Assembly: GCA_028583415.1 (NCBI GenBank)
Contig: CM053275.1
Coordinates: 85,306,278 to 85,370,277, forward strand
DNA: 64,000 nt
Direction: 5' to 3'
Source of the DNA: Protea cynaroides
Taxonomy: Eukaryota; Streptophyta; Magnoliopsida; Proteales; Proteaceae
In this document: positions 11,333-23,155 of the stretch, one piece after another
How positions within the stretch are numbered: the first letter of the stretch is position 1
How the letters are laid out: each line of letters starts with the position of its first letter
Notes under the pieces: generated by a model
Databases searched by the model: none
Told to the model about the DNA's origin: nothing
The model's input: only the letters and a program-made list of their open reading frames with translations
Translations under genes and position numbers: made by a program

Positions 11333-13673
11333 TGTCACACCTCAATTTTGATCTAACCAGATTAATGTGATGAACCGTCATTAAACCAACAGTTCAACCT
11401 GAATTTCATATAGGTCGTACCTACCATATCAAACCATACACACATTCCACGATAATATTCAGAGGTAATAAATAAATAAGCAGAAGTTTCACAGATAATG
11501 AACTGAGTGTCTAACCGTGATAATAAATAATTAATCTGATTATCTCCAAAACTTGAGACATAAAAATAATTAATCTATTATATGTTCTAGTAGTCAAATA
11601 TAGCTAAACTAATCATAAATACAGTGGTTACACTCACATGAAGAATCATGCGCATCTTCAGCAGCTTCTACGTCCATGGCGGCAACGTGTCCATAAGTCG
11701 GTGCATTCATATATTCTTCAACAGTAGGACCTGCATCATCAACTAAAAATATTGGCGTTGAAAGGGTGAGCACACATCATGGTTCAGTGAGCAAACAAAA
11801 TAATATAACAAACATATGCATGCATTCAATTCATATCTTTGGTCTGGTTTTTAAGTTTGCAATATGCTATAGAAAGGTTTGGTGGCCCCTGCACCTCTAT
11901 ACACGAGTGTGTGAATCCACCCAATGGATTAAACACCATTGCTGTCCCACATGCACCTACCATGGAATAGAGATAGAACTAAAGTATCCAGATTAAACAC
12001 CGCCAACACTTCCCCTGATGCCTTACCCATACCAACACGTAAGTCCCTATTGGCGAGGGCTTACAAACTGGGCTCGCAACTAACCATCTTAATGCCAAAC
12101 AGTGTATCCAAGGCCTCATCCCAGCATCCCTCAATACGTCCACAGAGATAGAGCTAAAGTCCCCCGATAGAGTCAAAGACCACACGGTCCGAGACCACCT
12201 CCCCTGATGCCCTATGACGTAATAGTTCTGCTAAGGTAATGGTGATACGACGATGTTAGTGGGCAAGACTTGAATAGAGATAGAGCTAGAGTCTGGTGAC
12301 GAGGTCAAAGACCACCATGCCACGTCCTCCCCCTGATGCTCCACTAGTATCCAGCACACCAACCACGCACATACATTCACATGTCTATTCTTAGCATCAT
12401 CATCATCATCATGTTATAAATAAACGGAATTAAATATGCATGAAGAGTAATAGCAGGAATATTGGATGACATGTGAGATGTACATTACAATCATACAAGT
12501 ATAGAATCAATCATGGCATTGGACTCAATTAAAATAAATAGTTTATTATTAACCAATTAGTTTAGGTCTTGTTCCCTCACCTGTTAGCAATACTCGATCT
12601 CCTTCCAAGCCTTGAAATTCTCTTTAAATTGATTTAACAACCTAAAAATTATATGAATTTAAGTTAGGGTTCATATGTAACATGTTACAGTAGTAGAAAA
12701 TCAAAACAGAGCACTGATAGGTGTCTGATTGGTCCTATAGTCTCATACTATATTGACCTTACCACCTACGGTCTATACCCTACGGTCGCATATGGTGCGA
12801 CCGTAGCAGTCACCATATGATTCCTGGATCTTTTCGAATTCCTATGGTCGATCCTCTGGTCATGCTGGTCATGCTATGGTTGACCGTAGCTGCGACCTTG
12901 AGATTTCTGGTCACAGACTACGTGCAATTCGAGTTCTTCCTTGGTCAAATCCTCTGATCTTCAATTGGATTTATTCTAAGGTCTTCCTATGACCATCATT
13001 AGTAGTTTCTTATCAACCCTAATCATCAAACTCTCTACTCATGGTTTCCCTTGGGATTTCCTCAAGGAAATCACATGGATCATAATAGGTTAATATTGCC
13101 TATTTTCCACAGAAGTCTTATTCCATAGAATTTACATCTCCAGCAATTAGGTTCATACCTTTGCCTATGATAGAGAGTCAATTTCTTATCAACAAGATCC
13201 TCTCCTTAGCCTTTTCTTCTTCTCCTTCTCTTCCTTCTCTTTCATTCTCTTTCTCTAGGGTTTATTAATGTTCTAAAAGAGTGAAAAAGGGTTGAGGGAT
13301 GTCCTTTATATAAAGAAAAACACTCCATATAGAGTTCTCTTTCAATTAGGAAAGAAATCCCTTAGTTTAGGAAAGTTTCCAAAACTCAGAGTTTGATCTG
13401 GGGTCTTACGATCGATGGCTACGGTCGTAGAACTCGTCGACCGTAGGGTCAAAATCATCGATCGTGGGATCCTAGATTTGTGATCTTCATTCTTACCATA
13501 TGGTCGACCGCACCTACCTAGGTATGCGACCATATGTATACAGTTTTGGGTGTTGAGTCGATTTTATACCTGATTTGTAATCTATCTTCACACGCTCGGT
13601 CCACTTGGTCCAGGAATGATGGGAAGACCTACACGACACCGTTAAACCAAGTTAGTGGAGTGCGGGTCTTACA
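11333..13673 (-). repeat. 3' LTR of the Tekay-like element
   Basis: Plus-strand start TGTCACACC and end GGTCTTACA (so TGTAAGACC...GGTGTGACA in element orientation). It is colinear with 20810-23155. It includes a perfect 10-bp inverted repeat CATATGGTCG/CGACCATATG at about 13497-13534 and several GGTCGACCGTAG-like short motifs. Confidence 0.9.
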
Positions 13674-13687
13674 ACTTCCCCCCTCTT
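13674..13687 (-). promoter_or_regulatory. Polypurine tract of the Tekay-like element
   Basis: The minus strand reads AAGAGGGGGGAAGT immediately before the 3' LTR start TGTAAGACC. Position and composition fit a plus-strand primer for reverse transcription. Confidence 0.85.
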
Positions 13688-13702
13688 ATATAAATTTCAT
13701 CC

Positions 13703-15245
13703 TCAAAATTTACACATATCTTTTGAGTCGAATAGGTAAGGATATTGCTTCCGCATAGCATTCTCTTCTTCCCATGTAATTTCTTTCATATTTTGGCTTC
13801 TCCAAGTAACTTTAATATAATAGATGTCACGGTGGCAAAGACGTTGCACCTTCCGACTAGTAATCTCAAAAGGTACTACTTCGAACGTCAAATCTTTAGT
13901 CAAATCTGATGGATCCACTATTAACACGTGTGTTGGATCTCTGATGTACTTCTTCAATTGTGAGACATGGAATATATCATGTACACTAGACATTGATGTG
14001 GTAGTGCTAATTGATATGCTACTCTTCCACGTCTATCTAGAACTTCATAAGGTCCAATATATCTGGGACACAGCTTTCCCTTCTGTTCGAACCTTTTCAA
14101 ACCATGCATAGGAGGTATTTTCAGAAATACCTGATCATCTATGGTGAATTCGAGATCTCTGCGTCGATTATCTGTATATTGCTTCTGACGATTCTGAGCT
14201 GTTCGGACTCTTTCCTTGATAATGTCGACCACTCGACAAGTCTCCTCAACAAACTCTGGTCCAACAATACTCCGTTCTCCAACTTTGTTCCAAAATAAAG
14301 GAGTTCGATATTTCCTACCACACAGTGCTTCATAGGGCGACATATGTACTGTAACTTGATAGCTGTTATTATAAGCGAACTTGATCAATGGTAATTTCTC
14401 ATCCCATGATCCTTTGAAATCATTGACACAAGCTCGAAGCATGTCTTCTAAAATCTGAATAGTACGCTCCGACTGTCCGTCTGTCTAAGGATGGAATGCA
14501 GTACTAAACCTCAACGTTGTACCCATAGCCTTCTGTAATCCTTTCTAAAACTTTGAGGTAAAGCGTAGGTCTCTGTCGGACACAATGCTTTCAGGTACAC
14601 CATGTAATCTGACAATATTATCTACATAAAGCTTAGCTAACCTCTCTAGGGTATACTGAGGTTTATAGCTATGAAACGAGCTGTCTTGGTCAAACGATCC
14701 ACAATCACCCAAACTGCGTCAACTACTCGGGGAGTCAATGGTAACCCGGTGACGAAGTCTATAGTGATGTAGTCCCATTTCCAAGCTAATTCTGGCAGTG
14801 GCTGCAACAATCCTATAGGTCTTTGCCTTTCAGCCTTTACCTGCTAACAATTCAAGCATTGAGACATAAATTTAGCTACATCCACTTTCATTCCTCTCCA
14901 CCAATATAGTTTCTTCAGATCATGATACATCTTTGTACTTCTAAGATGTACCGAATAAGCGATGGTGTAGGCTTCCTTCATTAGTCTGTGTCTAATATCT
15001 AAGTCTTCATTTTCATGAACACATACTCTCCCTTTGTATCTTATTACTTTCTCAGAATCCAAAGTGAAGTCAGGGTTAGTCCTACCTTTTTCAAGGTCTT
15101 CTTGCACCGTTCTCAGATAAGGGTTTAATTTAATAGCTGCTTTCACTTCGTCTAATAGATCAGGTACAATCTTCAATGTAGCAAACATGTTTGAAAATAG
15201 ATGAATAAACCCTTGGTCAGTTGATTCATTCAGAATATCAATCAT
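13703..15245 (-). pseudogene. Tekay-like integrase with chromodomain-like C-terminus
   Basis: In coding order: the HHCC zinc-binding end at 14844-15245 (H...H in EAYTIAYSVHLRSTKMYHDL, then CLNC), a decayed catalytic core at about 14450-14840, the distal integrase at 13954-14442 (LPLIKFAYNNSYQ, HMSPYEALCGRKYRTPLFW, YIGPYEVLDRRGRVAYQLALP), and the tail at 13703-13993 (VHDIFHVSQLKKYI, then IKVTWRSQNMKEITWEEENAMRKQYPYLF in overlapping parts). The last segment is the chromodomain-like module of chromoviruses, thought to steer insertion into heterochromatin. A frame change near 13970 and stops in the core inactivate it. Confidence 0.85.
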
Positions 15246-15251
15246 GAACTG

Positions 15252-16560
15252 CTAGTTATCATAATTAAATACTCTTCCTATGACACACACTACAACATTT
15301 GCACTAGTTTCTTCTTGGGATTTCATAGATTTCATGCTTAATGCGTCAGCAACTACATTAGCTTTTCCTAGATGATACTGGATATCGCAATCATAATCCT
15401 TCAGTAATTCCAACCATCTTCTCTGTCTCATGTTCAACTCCTTCTAATTAAAAAGATGAGTGAGACTCTTATGATCTGATTTAATCTGAAATTTCTCTCC
15501 ATATAAATAATGTCTCCATATCTTGACAGCATGTACCACCGCTGCTAATTCCAAGTCAAGAGTGGGATAGTTCTTCTCATGTATTTTCAGTTGTCTTAAG
15601 GCATATGCAATTACTTGTTCTCCTTGCATAAGCACACATCCCAAACCTAATCTAGATGCATCAGTGTATAAGGAAAATGATTGTCCTGGGATCGAAATAG
15701 TCAAGATGGGAGCTGATATCAATCTAACCTTCAATGTTTGGAAACACTCTTCACATTTATCGATCCAAACAAACTTTTCTCCTTTCTTTGTCAGACTGGT
15801 GAGAGGTACGACGATTCTAGAGTAATCTTCCATGAATCATCGATAGTACCCAACTAAACTTAAGAAACTTCTGATTTCGATAACATTCTTAGGTGCCTCC
15901 CATTTTACAATGGCTTGAACCTTGCTAGGATCCACTTTAATTCCTTCAGCGGATATAACATGGCCTAAGAAAGCGACTTCATTCAGCTAGAACTCATACT
16001 TAGTAAATTTAGCATAAAGCTTCTCTTTTCTTAATCGCTGCAAAGTAGCTTTTAGATTTGTGATATGAGTTTCTTTGTCCTTGGAGTAGACTAGTTTGTC
16101 GTCAATAAATACAATAACTAACGTATCCAACATATCATGGAATACTCGATTTACGAGTTCCATAAAAGTTATGGGTGTATTAGTCAATTCAAAAGACATA
16201 ACTAAAAATTCATAATGTCCATATCTAGTTTTGAATGTTGTCTTTGGAATATCACCTTCCTTAATCTTCAAATGATGGTATCCTAATCGAAGATCAATTT
16301 TGGAGAATACTTTGGCACCTTGCAACTGATCGAACAAGTCATCGATCCGAGGCAACAAGTATCGATTCTTGATTGTAAGTTTATTTAATTTTCGATAATC
16401 TATACACAGTTAAACACTACAGTCCTTCTTTTTTACAAATAATACTGGCGTTTCCCATGGTGATATGCTGGGTCTAATATAACCCTTGTCTAGTAACTCC
16501 TGTAATTGTACCTTCAGTTCCTTCAGTTCAGTAGGAGCCATTCGATAGGGTGCTTTTGAT
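15252..16560 (-). pseudogene. Tekay-like reverse transcriptase and RNase H
   Basis: RT is readable at 15987-16358: LPRIDDLFDQLQGAKVFSKIDLR, TTFKTRYGHYEFLVMSF, and the catalytic FIDDKLVYSK, where the usual motif is FIDDILVYSK. The two catalytic Asp residues are kept. RNase H at 15252-15833 shows TDASRLGLGCVL, DLELAAVVHAVKIWRHYLYG, SDHKSL and the end RQRRWLELLKDYD. Stops at about 15840, 15985 and 15440 split the frame. It would have converted element RNA to DNA. Confidence 0.85.
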
Positions 16561-16664
16561 ACGGTGTGGCTCTGGGTATAAGATCTATAACGAACTCTGT
16601 CGCTCGGTCAGGTGGTAGTCCAGGTAGTTCCTCAGAAAATACATCCAAAAATTCATGCACAACT

Positions 16665-17175
16665 TCAATATCCTCCCTTCATGGTGCTTCCTTGGTGAGG
16701 TCGACCACGGATACTAGATACCCAATTCCTCCTTTCTCGAGGTATTTTTTTAGCTTTTAATGCAGAGAGAATGAGTTTTTGTTTGCGAGGAAGTTTGGTT
16801 CCCGAAAAACTAAACTCTGCTCCTTCATTGTCTTTAAATGTCAGTTTCTTTTCCACACATAAAAGGTTTGCACAGTGCCGAGCATTCCATTCCCAAGATA
16901 ACGTCAAAGTCTGTCATCTCGAGTTGAATTAAGGTTGCATCCAAAATCTTCTCATCGATAAGAACTGGACATGGTCCATAACATTGGTCTAGTTCCACAT
17001 CTATTCTCATAGGTGATCTTACAAGCACTTTGCAGTCTAAAGGTCTAAGGGGTAGATTTAACTTCTTTCTAAATGACACAAATATAAAAGAATGAGTAGC
17101 TCCAGAGTCAAAGAGTACTCTGGCAGGTAAGCCATTAATAGGTACGATACCTGTGATTTGATTTAATTTAGTCTA
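16665..17175 (-). pseudogene. Tekay-like aspartic protease
   Basis: The active site FDSGATHSFI is readable on the minus strand at about 17095-17135. It is followed in the 16834-17079 frame by LDCKVLVRSPMRIDVELDQC and DFDVILGMEC, where the family has GMDWL. The catalytic D-S-G triad is kept, but the frame changes between parts. The protease would cleave Gag-Pol. Confidence 0.75.
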
Positions 17176-17296
17176 CATGCTCACACAAGGTAGTACAAAA
17201 CAAAAGGTTTAGGTCATACCTGTAACCACATCAGGCAATGCGGTAGCATCCTCAGAAGTAACTGCATAAACTTTTCCTTACTATAGCTGCTTCCTT

Positions 17297-18510
17297 GGCT
17301 TAGGACACTCTCTTAAATAATGTCCTACTTGATTGCAATTGAAGCATTTGACTCCAGCATTACTTTACTTCTGTTGAGGTTAAGCTATCGGAGTAGTCTT
17401 GGCTGCAGCATTGAAGCTTTAAGTACGGAAGGGTTTAAATGTCTTTGAGTTCCCTCCATAGTAGGAGTTTCCATTGGGCCTCTTTATACCTCTGTTCTGA
17501 GAAAAAATAACTTTCCTCTGGCTCGATTCCAGTACTCAAGCAATCTGTACTACTTCGTTATATATTTTCTTTTCTAATCCCAATACATGCTCACAAAAGC
17601 TTCCCCTAAGTCTCATAACGAACCTTCGGGTTTTGGTATTTTCCTCCTGCATGCTAGAGGGACTAAAGAAAAGCAGTTCTTCATAACGCTGTTGATATGC
17701 GTCTACAGTCATCTATCCCTCATACAGACTCAGAAACTCCTTTTCCATTTGATCTCTGAAACTCCTTGGAAAATACTTCTCGAATAAAGCATATTTATAA
17801 ATAACCCATGTCAGTTGGGCGTGCTTTGTTAACAGATAACTTCTAGTTGATTTCCATCAGTGGTGTGCATCACCTTTCAACATAAATGTAGCACATAATA
17901 CCTTCTCTTCTTCATTTATAGTCATCATCATAAAGTTTTTTTCCATTTCATCGATCCAATGAGCTGGCTACAAAGGATCTGATGGTTTACCTGTGAATTC
18001 CTTCGGCTTAAACTTCAGGAAAAGCTCGATCAGTCTGGAGTGATCAAGCTGATACTGTGCATATGCCCCATACATAGGCGGTTGGTACTGATAATTACCT
18101 CGGTTATACCCGCCTTGCGGTGCTTCAGGGTTTTGCACTTGGCCTTGTACTACTGGTGTTTGTGGTGCTTGGGGTACAGTATTGCTACCACCAGGTATCG
18201 TACTAACTTGTCCTGTAGGTAGAGATGTGTTTGTAACTGGGAAAGCAATTCCCATAGCAGCTTGCATGTTGGCTTGCATTTGTTGTATATGCTGCATTTA
18301 TTGTGTCAAATTCATCACCACAGTAGCCAAATCCATAGGTGGTGCAGGTAAATTGGTTGGGTTGGCTTGGATGTGAACATTCTAAGGTACAACATTCTGA
18401 GCTCCAATATTTCCTTCCTGCCCTTGCTGACCTTCATTATCAATGGTCTCCAAAGGTAGTGGAGATGGGTTTGCATTCTGTCTCATTCTACTTACTCTAC
18501 GTCTAGCCAT
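17297..18510 (-). pseudogene. Tekay-like gag
   Basis: The start is MARRRVSRMRQNANPSP at 18510. It continues through a Gln/Pro/Gly-rich N-terminus (frame 17968-18297) and FLKFKPKEFTG to a gag core with ATFMLKGDAHHWW-type wording around 17850-17960. It ends with a CCHC knuckle (CFNCNQVGHYLREC) at about 17297-17351. There are at least three in-frame stops (about 18390, 18300 and 17730). The start was chosen because MARRR is the first Met after a stretch with no long frame and the protein begins as chromovirus gags commonly do. Confidence 0.8.
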
Positions 18511-19411
18511 TTAAACTCTTGGTTGATGTGTTATTGGCAAAGTTACACAGGTGAGATAAAATAGAGTGGTGGTATTGGGTTAGTCTCACAATGGAAGGCG
18601 AAAGAAAAACAAAATCAATAGGTAAAAGTTCGAACAGAATCAAAATGCAGATAACAGTCAGTTATATTGTCGATGGCCTACAGTCGCATGTTGTGCCACC
18701 ATAGGTGCGACCATCAAATCCCTGGCAACTTAACAAGACCCTATGGTCCATCATACGATCGATCATACAGTTAATGGTTTTGGTCGAACTGTGCGACCGT
18801 GAGATTCAAAATCAGTTTTAAAACCTATTTTTTTCGAGATTTTTCCTCTCATTTCCATTTCTTCTTTCTACGGTCTCAACTCAGCATGCCACCACTGAGT
18901 TGCTACAGTATCAACCATACAAACTTAGTGATTTTTTCATCGATCGACAATCTTCCTTCCATTCCTCAAGGTATGTTCTCTACTCATTCTCCTTTTTAAG
19001 CTTTCACACCTAGGTTTTACTCCATTTATAAGATTATCTTCAAATTAATATTTTTCTGACTGTAAAAATTTGATTTTTATTGGGGGTTATTCCTATTGGC
19101 TACCCAATGGATGAAAGCCCTTAAGAAAATTTGAGTTTCATCGGTTAGTTTAGTAGAAACTTGAAAATTTCAATTTTTTGACCTAAATTTTGGGGTTTTT
19201 CCCAATTGTCAAAATTTCTTCAAATTCGACCTACCTAGTTTAAATTTTCGATTGTATGAGCCTTACAAGATGGTTTGGGACCTATGTAAATCCTCCTGCC
19301 TAAATGTTTGGGTGAAAAGTGAGGCTTTTTCCCATTCTACGTCGTTATGCTGTCAAATTCTCAAATTTATCTAACTTGTTTTTCTTATTTTTTTCTCTTG
19401 TAGTTATCATG
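18511..19411. other. Non-coding leader of the Tekay-like element with LTR-like short motifs
   Basis: No convincing frame. At 18660-18810 the segment repeats the CGACCGTAG/CTATGGTC style of motif seen in the LTR at 12770-12900 and 13400-13540. Just before 19410 is a T-rich stretch ending CTCTTGTAG, which resembles a 3' splice site for the downstream plus-strand frame. Confidence 0.5.
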
Positions 19412-20502
19412 GTTCGCACTAAGGTTCTTCGAGTTCATGACCCATGTCGCTTTTGGTCCGTGGAAGCAGAAACACAATACCCTTATTTTAATCGAAAGAA
19501 GGTGGAAAGGGGTAAATGTGTTAACTTAGCCCATTTAGCTCTGTTTGATGTGGAAAGGGCGTTTGGTGATATGGGCTGGCGTCCAGTGATTCTGTACGAG
19601 GCTTGCACTCGCTTGAACTTTGTCAAGCAGTTCTACTACCACCTACAGGTAGAGGGTGACCTAAAGGATGTTGATAGGGGTAGAGAGCTTCAGATCACCA
19701 GCTGGGTGAAAGGGGTTCCAATCTCATTCAACTGTCAAGAGTTGGCTGATCTCCTAGACATCTCAAATGATGGTCAGTTAGTTTACTGTGCACCCAGGGA
19801 GCCATAGTTTCTATTTACATAGGTGCGTACAGAAATAGATAACCAAATTCTTCAGGATGACCGCTGGGAGATGAAAGCAGTCAACCTACGTCCAGTGCCG
19901 TAGGTCTACTGTAAGATTATCCAGCATAATCTTATTCCCCAGGGCGGACACTAAGAGATGTCTCACAGCTGACTCAGTACCTGCTATACTGTATCTGTAC
20001 TAGGTAGCCAGTCTGCCTCCCATATATTATTCTTCGGACTATGCACAGAGCTACGTTGCCTGACTCGAGAGGTAACTTTCCCTTTGGGCGATTGATCTCC
20101 ACCCTACTCACTCATCTACAGGTGGAACTAGTGGATGAGAGCATCTTTGAGGACACCTTCTCAATTGACCTTGATTGGGAGGTCATCAGTGGGATGGGCA
20201 TGAGAGAGATACAGCTCAATGATGATGAGAGGAATGCTATGAGACGTCCTCTTACCCGGGTAACCGCAGCAGATGCAAAGGCGACAGCAGCAGCAGCAGC
20301 AGAGGCACACATGAGTGATGATGAGGAGGATGATGATCAAATGTATATGGATGTGGATGCCATCCCTCCCCCATCAGCACAACATTCTACTGGAGCTGGC
20401 TCTTCTCTGATTTTTCATTCAGCTGGCCCTTCACATCCACCACCAAATGACATGATGGGGCTGTTACGTGAGATTCGGGAAGCTCAGTGCATGACTGATT
20501 AG
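19412..20502 (+). pseudogene. Opposite-strand ORF in the Tekay-like element (putative plant transposon protein type)
   Basis: Plus-strand frames 19319-19807 and 20041-20502 look like one decayed protein. The likely start is MVRTKVLRVHDPCRFWS at about 19410, because the upstream Met precedes a hydrophobic run ending in a splice-acceptor-like CTTGTAG. Part one carries GWRPVILYEACTRLNFVKQF and VKGVPISFNCQELADLLDIS. Between 19807 and 20041 the frame continues with stops (VRTEIDNQIL ... DDRWEMKAVNLRP). Part two has LPDSRGNFPFGRLISTLLTHL and an acidic Ala/Asp/Glu C-terminus. The layout (FYYHL, strand-turn with FN, ELLDI, then a PFG-L-T segment) resembles the uncharacterised plant transposon domain family often found in extra retrotransposon ORFs. 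That match is from memory and moderate. Function unknown. Confidence 0.6.
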
Positions 20503-20571
20503 AGAGTATGAGAGCTTCTAGATGCCCAGCGCTCTATAGACTAGCGGGTAGTGGATCTGACAGCTAGTCTC

Positions 20572-20572
<1 letters not shown>

Positions 20573-20630
<58 letters not shown>
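20573..20630. repeat. (TA)n microsatellite
   Basis: About 27 uninterrupted TA units between the opposite-strand frame and the primer-binding site of the Tekay-like element. Confidence 0.95.
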
Positions 20631-20632
<2 letters not shown>

Positions 20633-20794
20633 GGTTTCCCATTTACATATATGCATTATCCTCTTTCTTAGTTTATCTCTCATACAACATAGGTGCTTAT
20701 GGTGTATTCTTATTATAACTTTTAATTTTTATCCTAACTCAGTTCATGACTCACTTGGAAATAGTTAGTTCAATGGGTAGGTAGAACCTGAGAT

Positions 20795-20806
20795 GCTCTG
20801 ATACCA
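20795..20806 (-). promoter_or_regulatory. Primer-binding site, initiator-Met tRNA type
   Basis: The minus strand reads TGGTATCAGAGC, three bases inside the LTR. This is the site complementary to the 3' end of tRNA-iMet used by most chromoviruses and shows that the right-hand LTR is the 5' LTR. Confidence 0.9.
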
Positions 20807-20809
20807 AGT

Positions 20810-23155
20810 TATCACACCTCAATTCTGGTTTAATCAGATTAGTGTGATGAACCGCCATTAAACCAATGGTTCAACCAAGATCTCGTATAGGTCGTACCCA
20901 CCATATCAAACTACACACACATTCCATGCTAATAATTAGAGATAATAAACAAATAAGCAGAAGTCTTACAGATAATGAACTGAGTGTCTAACAATGATAA
21001 TAAATAATTAATCCGTTTATCTCCAAAACTTGAGACATAAAAATAATTAATCAATTACATGTCTCAGTAGGCAAACATGGCTAAACTAATCATAAACACA
21101 GTGGTTGCACTCGCATGAAGAATCATGAGCATCTTCAACAGCTTATACGTCCATGGCAGCAACGTGTCCATACGTCGGCGCATTCATATATTCTTCAATA
21201 GTAGGACCTGCATCATCAACTAAAAATATTCGACGTCGAAAGGGTAAGCACACATCATGACTCAGTGAGCAAACAAAACAATGCAACAAACATATGCATG
21301 CATTCAATTCATATCTTTGGTCAAGTTTTTAAGTTTGTAATATGCTATAGAAAGGTTTGGTGGCCCCCGCACCTCTATACACAAGTGTGTTAATCTGTCC
21401 AATGGATCAAACTCCATTGTCATCCCACATGCATCCACTATGGAATAGAGATAGAGCTAAAGTGTCCGGATCAAACACCACCAACACTTCCCCTGATGTC
21501 CTACCCATACCAACACGTAAGTCCCTATTGACGAGGGTTTACAAACTGGGATCGCAACTAACTAATCCTAATGCCAAATAGTATATCCAAGACCTCACCC
21601 CAGCATCCCTCAATACGTCCATAGGGATAGAGCTAAGGCCCCCCGACAGAGTCAGAGACCACATGATCCGAGACCACCTCCCATGATGTCCTACGACGTA
21701 ATAGTTCTGCTAAGGTAATGGCGATACGACGATATTAGTGGGTCAGACTTAAGTAGAGATAGAGCTAGAGTCTGGTGATGAGGTCAAAGACCACCATGCC
21801 ACGTCCTCCCCCTGATGCTCCACTTGCATTCAACACACCAACCACAAACATACATTCACATGCCTATTCTTAGCATCATCATCATCATCATGTTATAAAT
21901 AAACAGAATTAAATATGCATGAAGAGTAATAGCAGGAATATTGTATTACATGTGAGATACACATTATAATCATACAAGCATTGAATCAATCATGGCATTG
22001 GACTCAATAAAAATAAATAGTTTCTTATTAACCAATTAGTTTAGGTCTTGTTCCCTCACCTGTTAGCAATACTCGATCTCCTTCCAACCCTTGAAATTCT
22101 CTTTGAATTGATTTAACAACCTAAAAATTATATGAATTTAAGTTGGGGTTCATATGTAACATGTTACAGTAGTAAAAAATCAAAACAGAGCACTGATAGG
22201 TGTCTGATTGGTCCTATGGTCTCATACTGTATCGACCTTACTACCTACGATCGATACCCTATGGTAGCATATGGTACGACCGTAGCTGCGACCATGTGAT
22301 TCCTGTATCTTCCCAAATGCCTATGGTCAATCCTCTGGTCATGCTGGTCATGCTATGGTCGACCATAGCTGCAACCTTGAGATTTCTGGTCTAGACTACG
22401 TGCAATTCGAGTTCTTCCTCGGTCAAATCCTCTGATCTTCAATTAGATTTATTCTAAGGTCTTCCTATGGCCATCATTCGTAGTTTCTTATCAACCATAA
22501 TCATCAAACTCTCTCCTCATGGTTCTCCTTGGGATTTTCTCAAGGAAATCACATGGATCATAATAGGTTGATATTGTCTATTTTTCGTAGAAGTCTTATT
22601 CCATAAAGTTTACATCTTCAGGGATTAGGTTCATACCGTTGCCTATGATAGAGAGTCAATCTCTTCTCAGCAAGATCCTCTCCTTAGCCTTTTCTTCTTC
22701 TCCTTCTCTTCCTTCTCTTCCATTCTCTTTCTCTAGGGTTTACTATTGTTCTAAAAGAGTGAAAAAAAAGGCTGAGGGACATCCTCTATATAGAAGAAAA
22801 CTCTCCATATAGAGTCCTCTTTCAATTAAGAAAGAAATCCCTTAGTTTAGGAAAGTTTTCAGAACTCGGAGTCTGATCTAGGGTCTCATGGTCAATGGCT
22901 ACGGTCGTTGAACCCATCGATTGTAGGGTCAAAATCATTAATCGTGGGGTCCTGGATTTGTGATCTTCATTCTTACTATATGGTCGACCGCACCTACCTA
23001 GGTATGCGACCATATGTATACAGTCTTGGGTGTTGAGTAGATTTTTATACTTGATTTGTGATCTATCTTCACACGCTCGGTCCACTTGGTCTAGGAATGA
23101 TGGCAAGACCTAGCACGACACGATTAAACTAAGTTAGTGGAGTGCTGGTCTTACA
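20810..23155 (-). repeat. 5' LTR of the Tekay-like element
   Basis: Colinear with 11333-13673 over 2.34 kb with frequent substitutions. The plus-strand start is TATCACACC, so the terminal CA in element sense has become TA. It ends GGTCTTACA directly before the right target duplication GTAAG (23156-23160). Confidence 0.9.

Larger units (their letters stand above)
11333..23155 (-). mobile_element. Complete Tekay-like Ty3/gypsy chromovirus, 11.8 kb, coding-dead
   Basis: The element has TG...CA ends, two 2.34-kb LTRs (11333-13673 and 20810-23155), an initiator-Met-type primer site next to the right LTR, a polypurine tract next to the left LTR, and gag-pol on the minus strand between them. The target duplication is GCAAG/GTAAG. 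The integrase ends in a chromodomain-like segment, which with LTR size and primer type points to the Tekay (Del) lineage. The LTRs differ at many sites by eye, so the insertion is not recent. Gag-pol carries several stops. An additional reading frame lies on the opposite strand between the 5' LTR and gag (19412-20502). Confidence 0.85.

Noticed and set aside
20795..20806. tRNA-like sequence
   Set aside because: Only the 12 bases complementary to a tRNA 3' end; it is a retroelement primer site, not a tRNA gene. No intact tRNA or rRNA gene was seen in the window.
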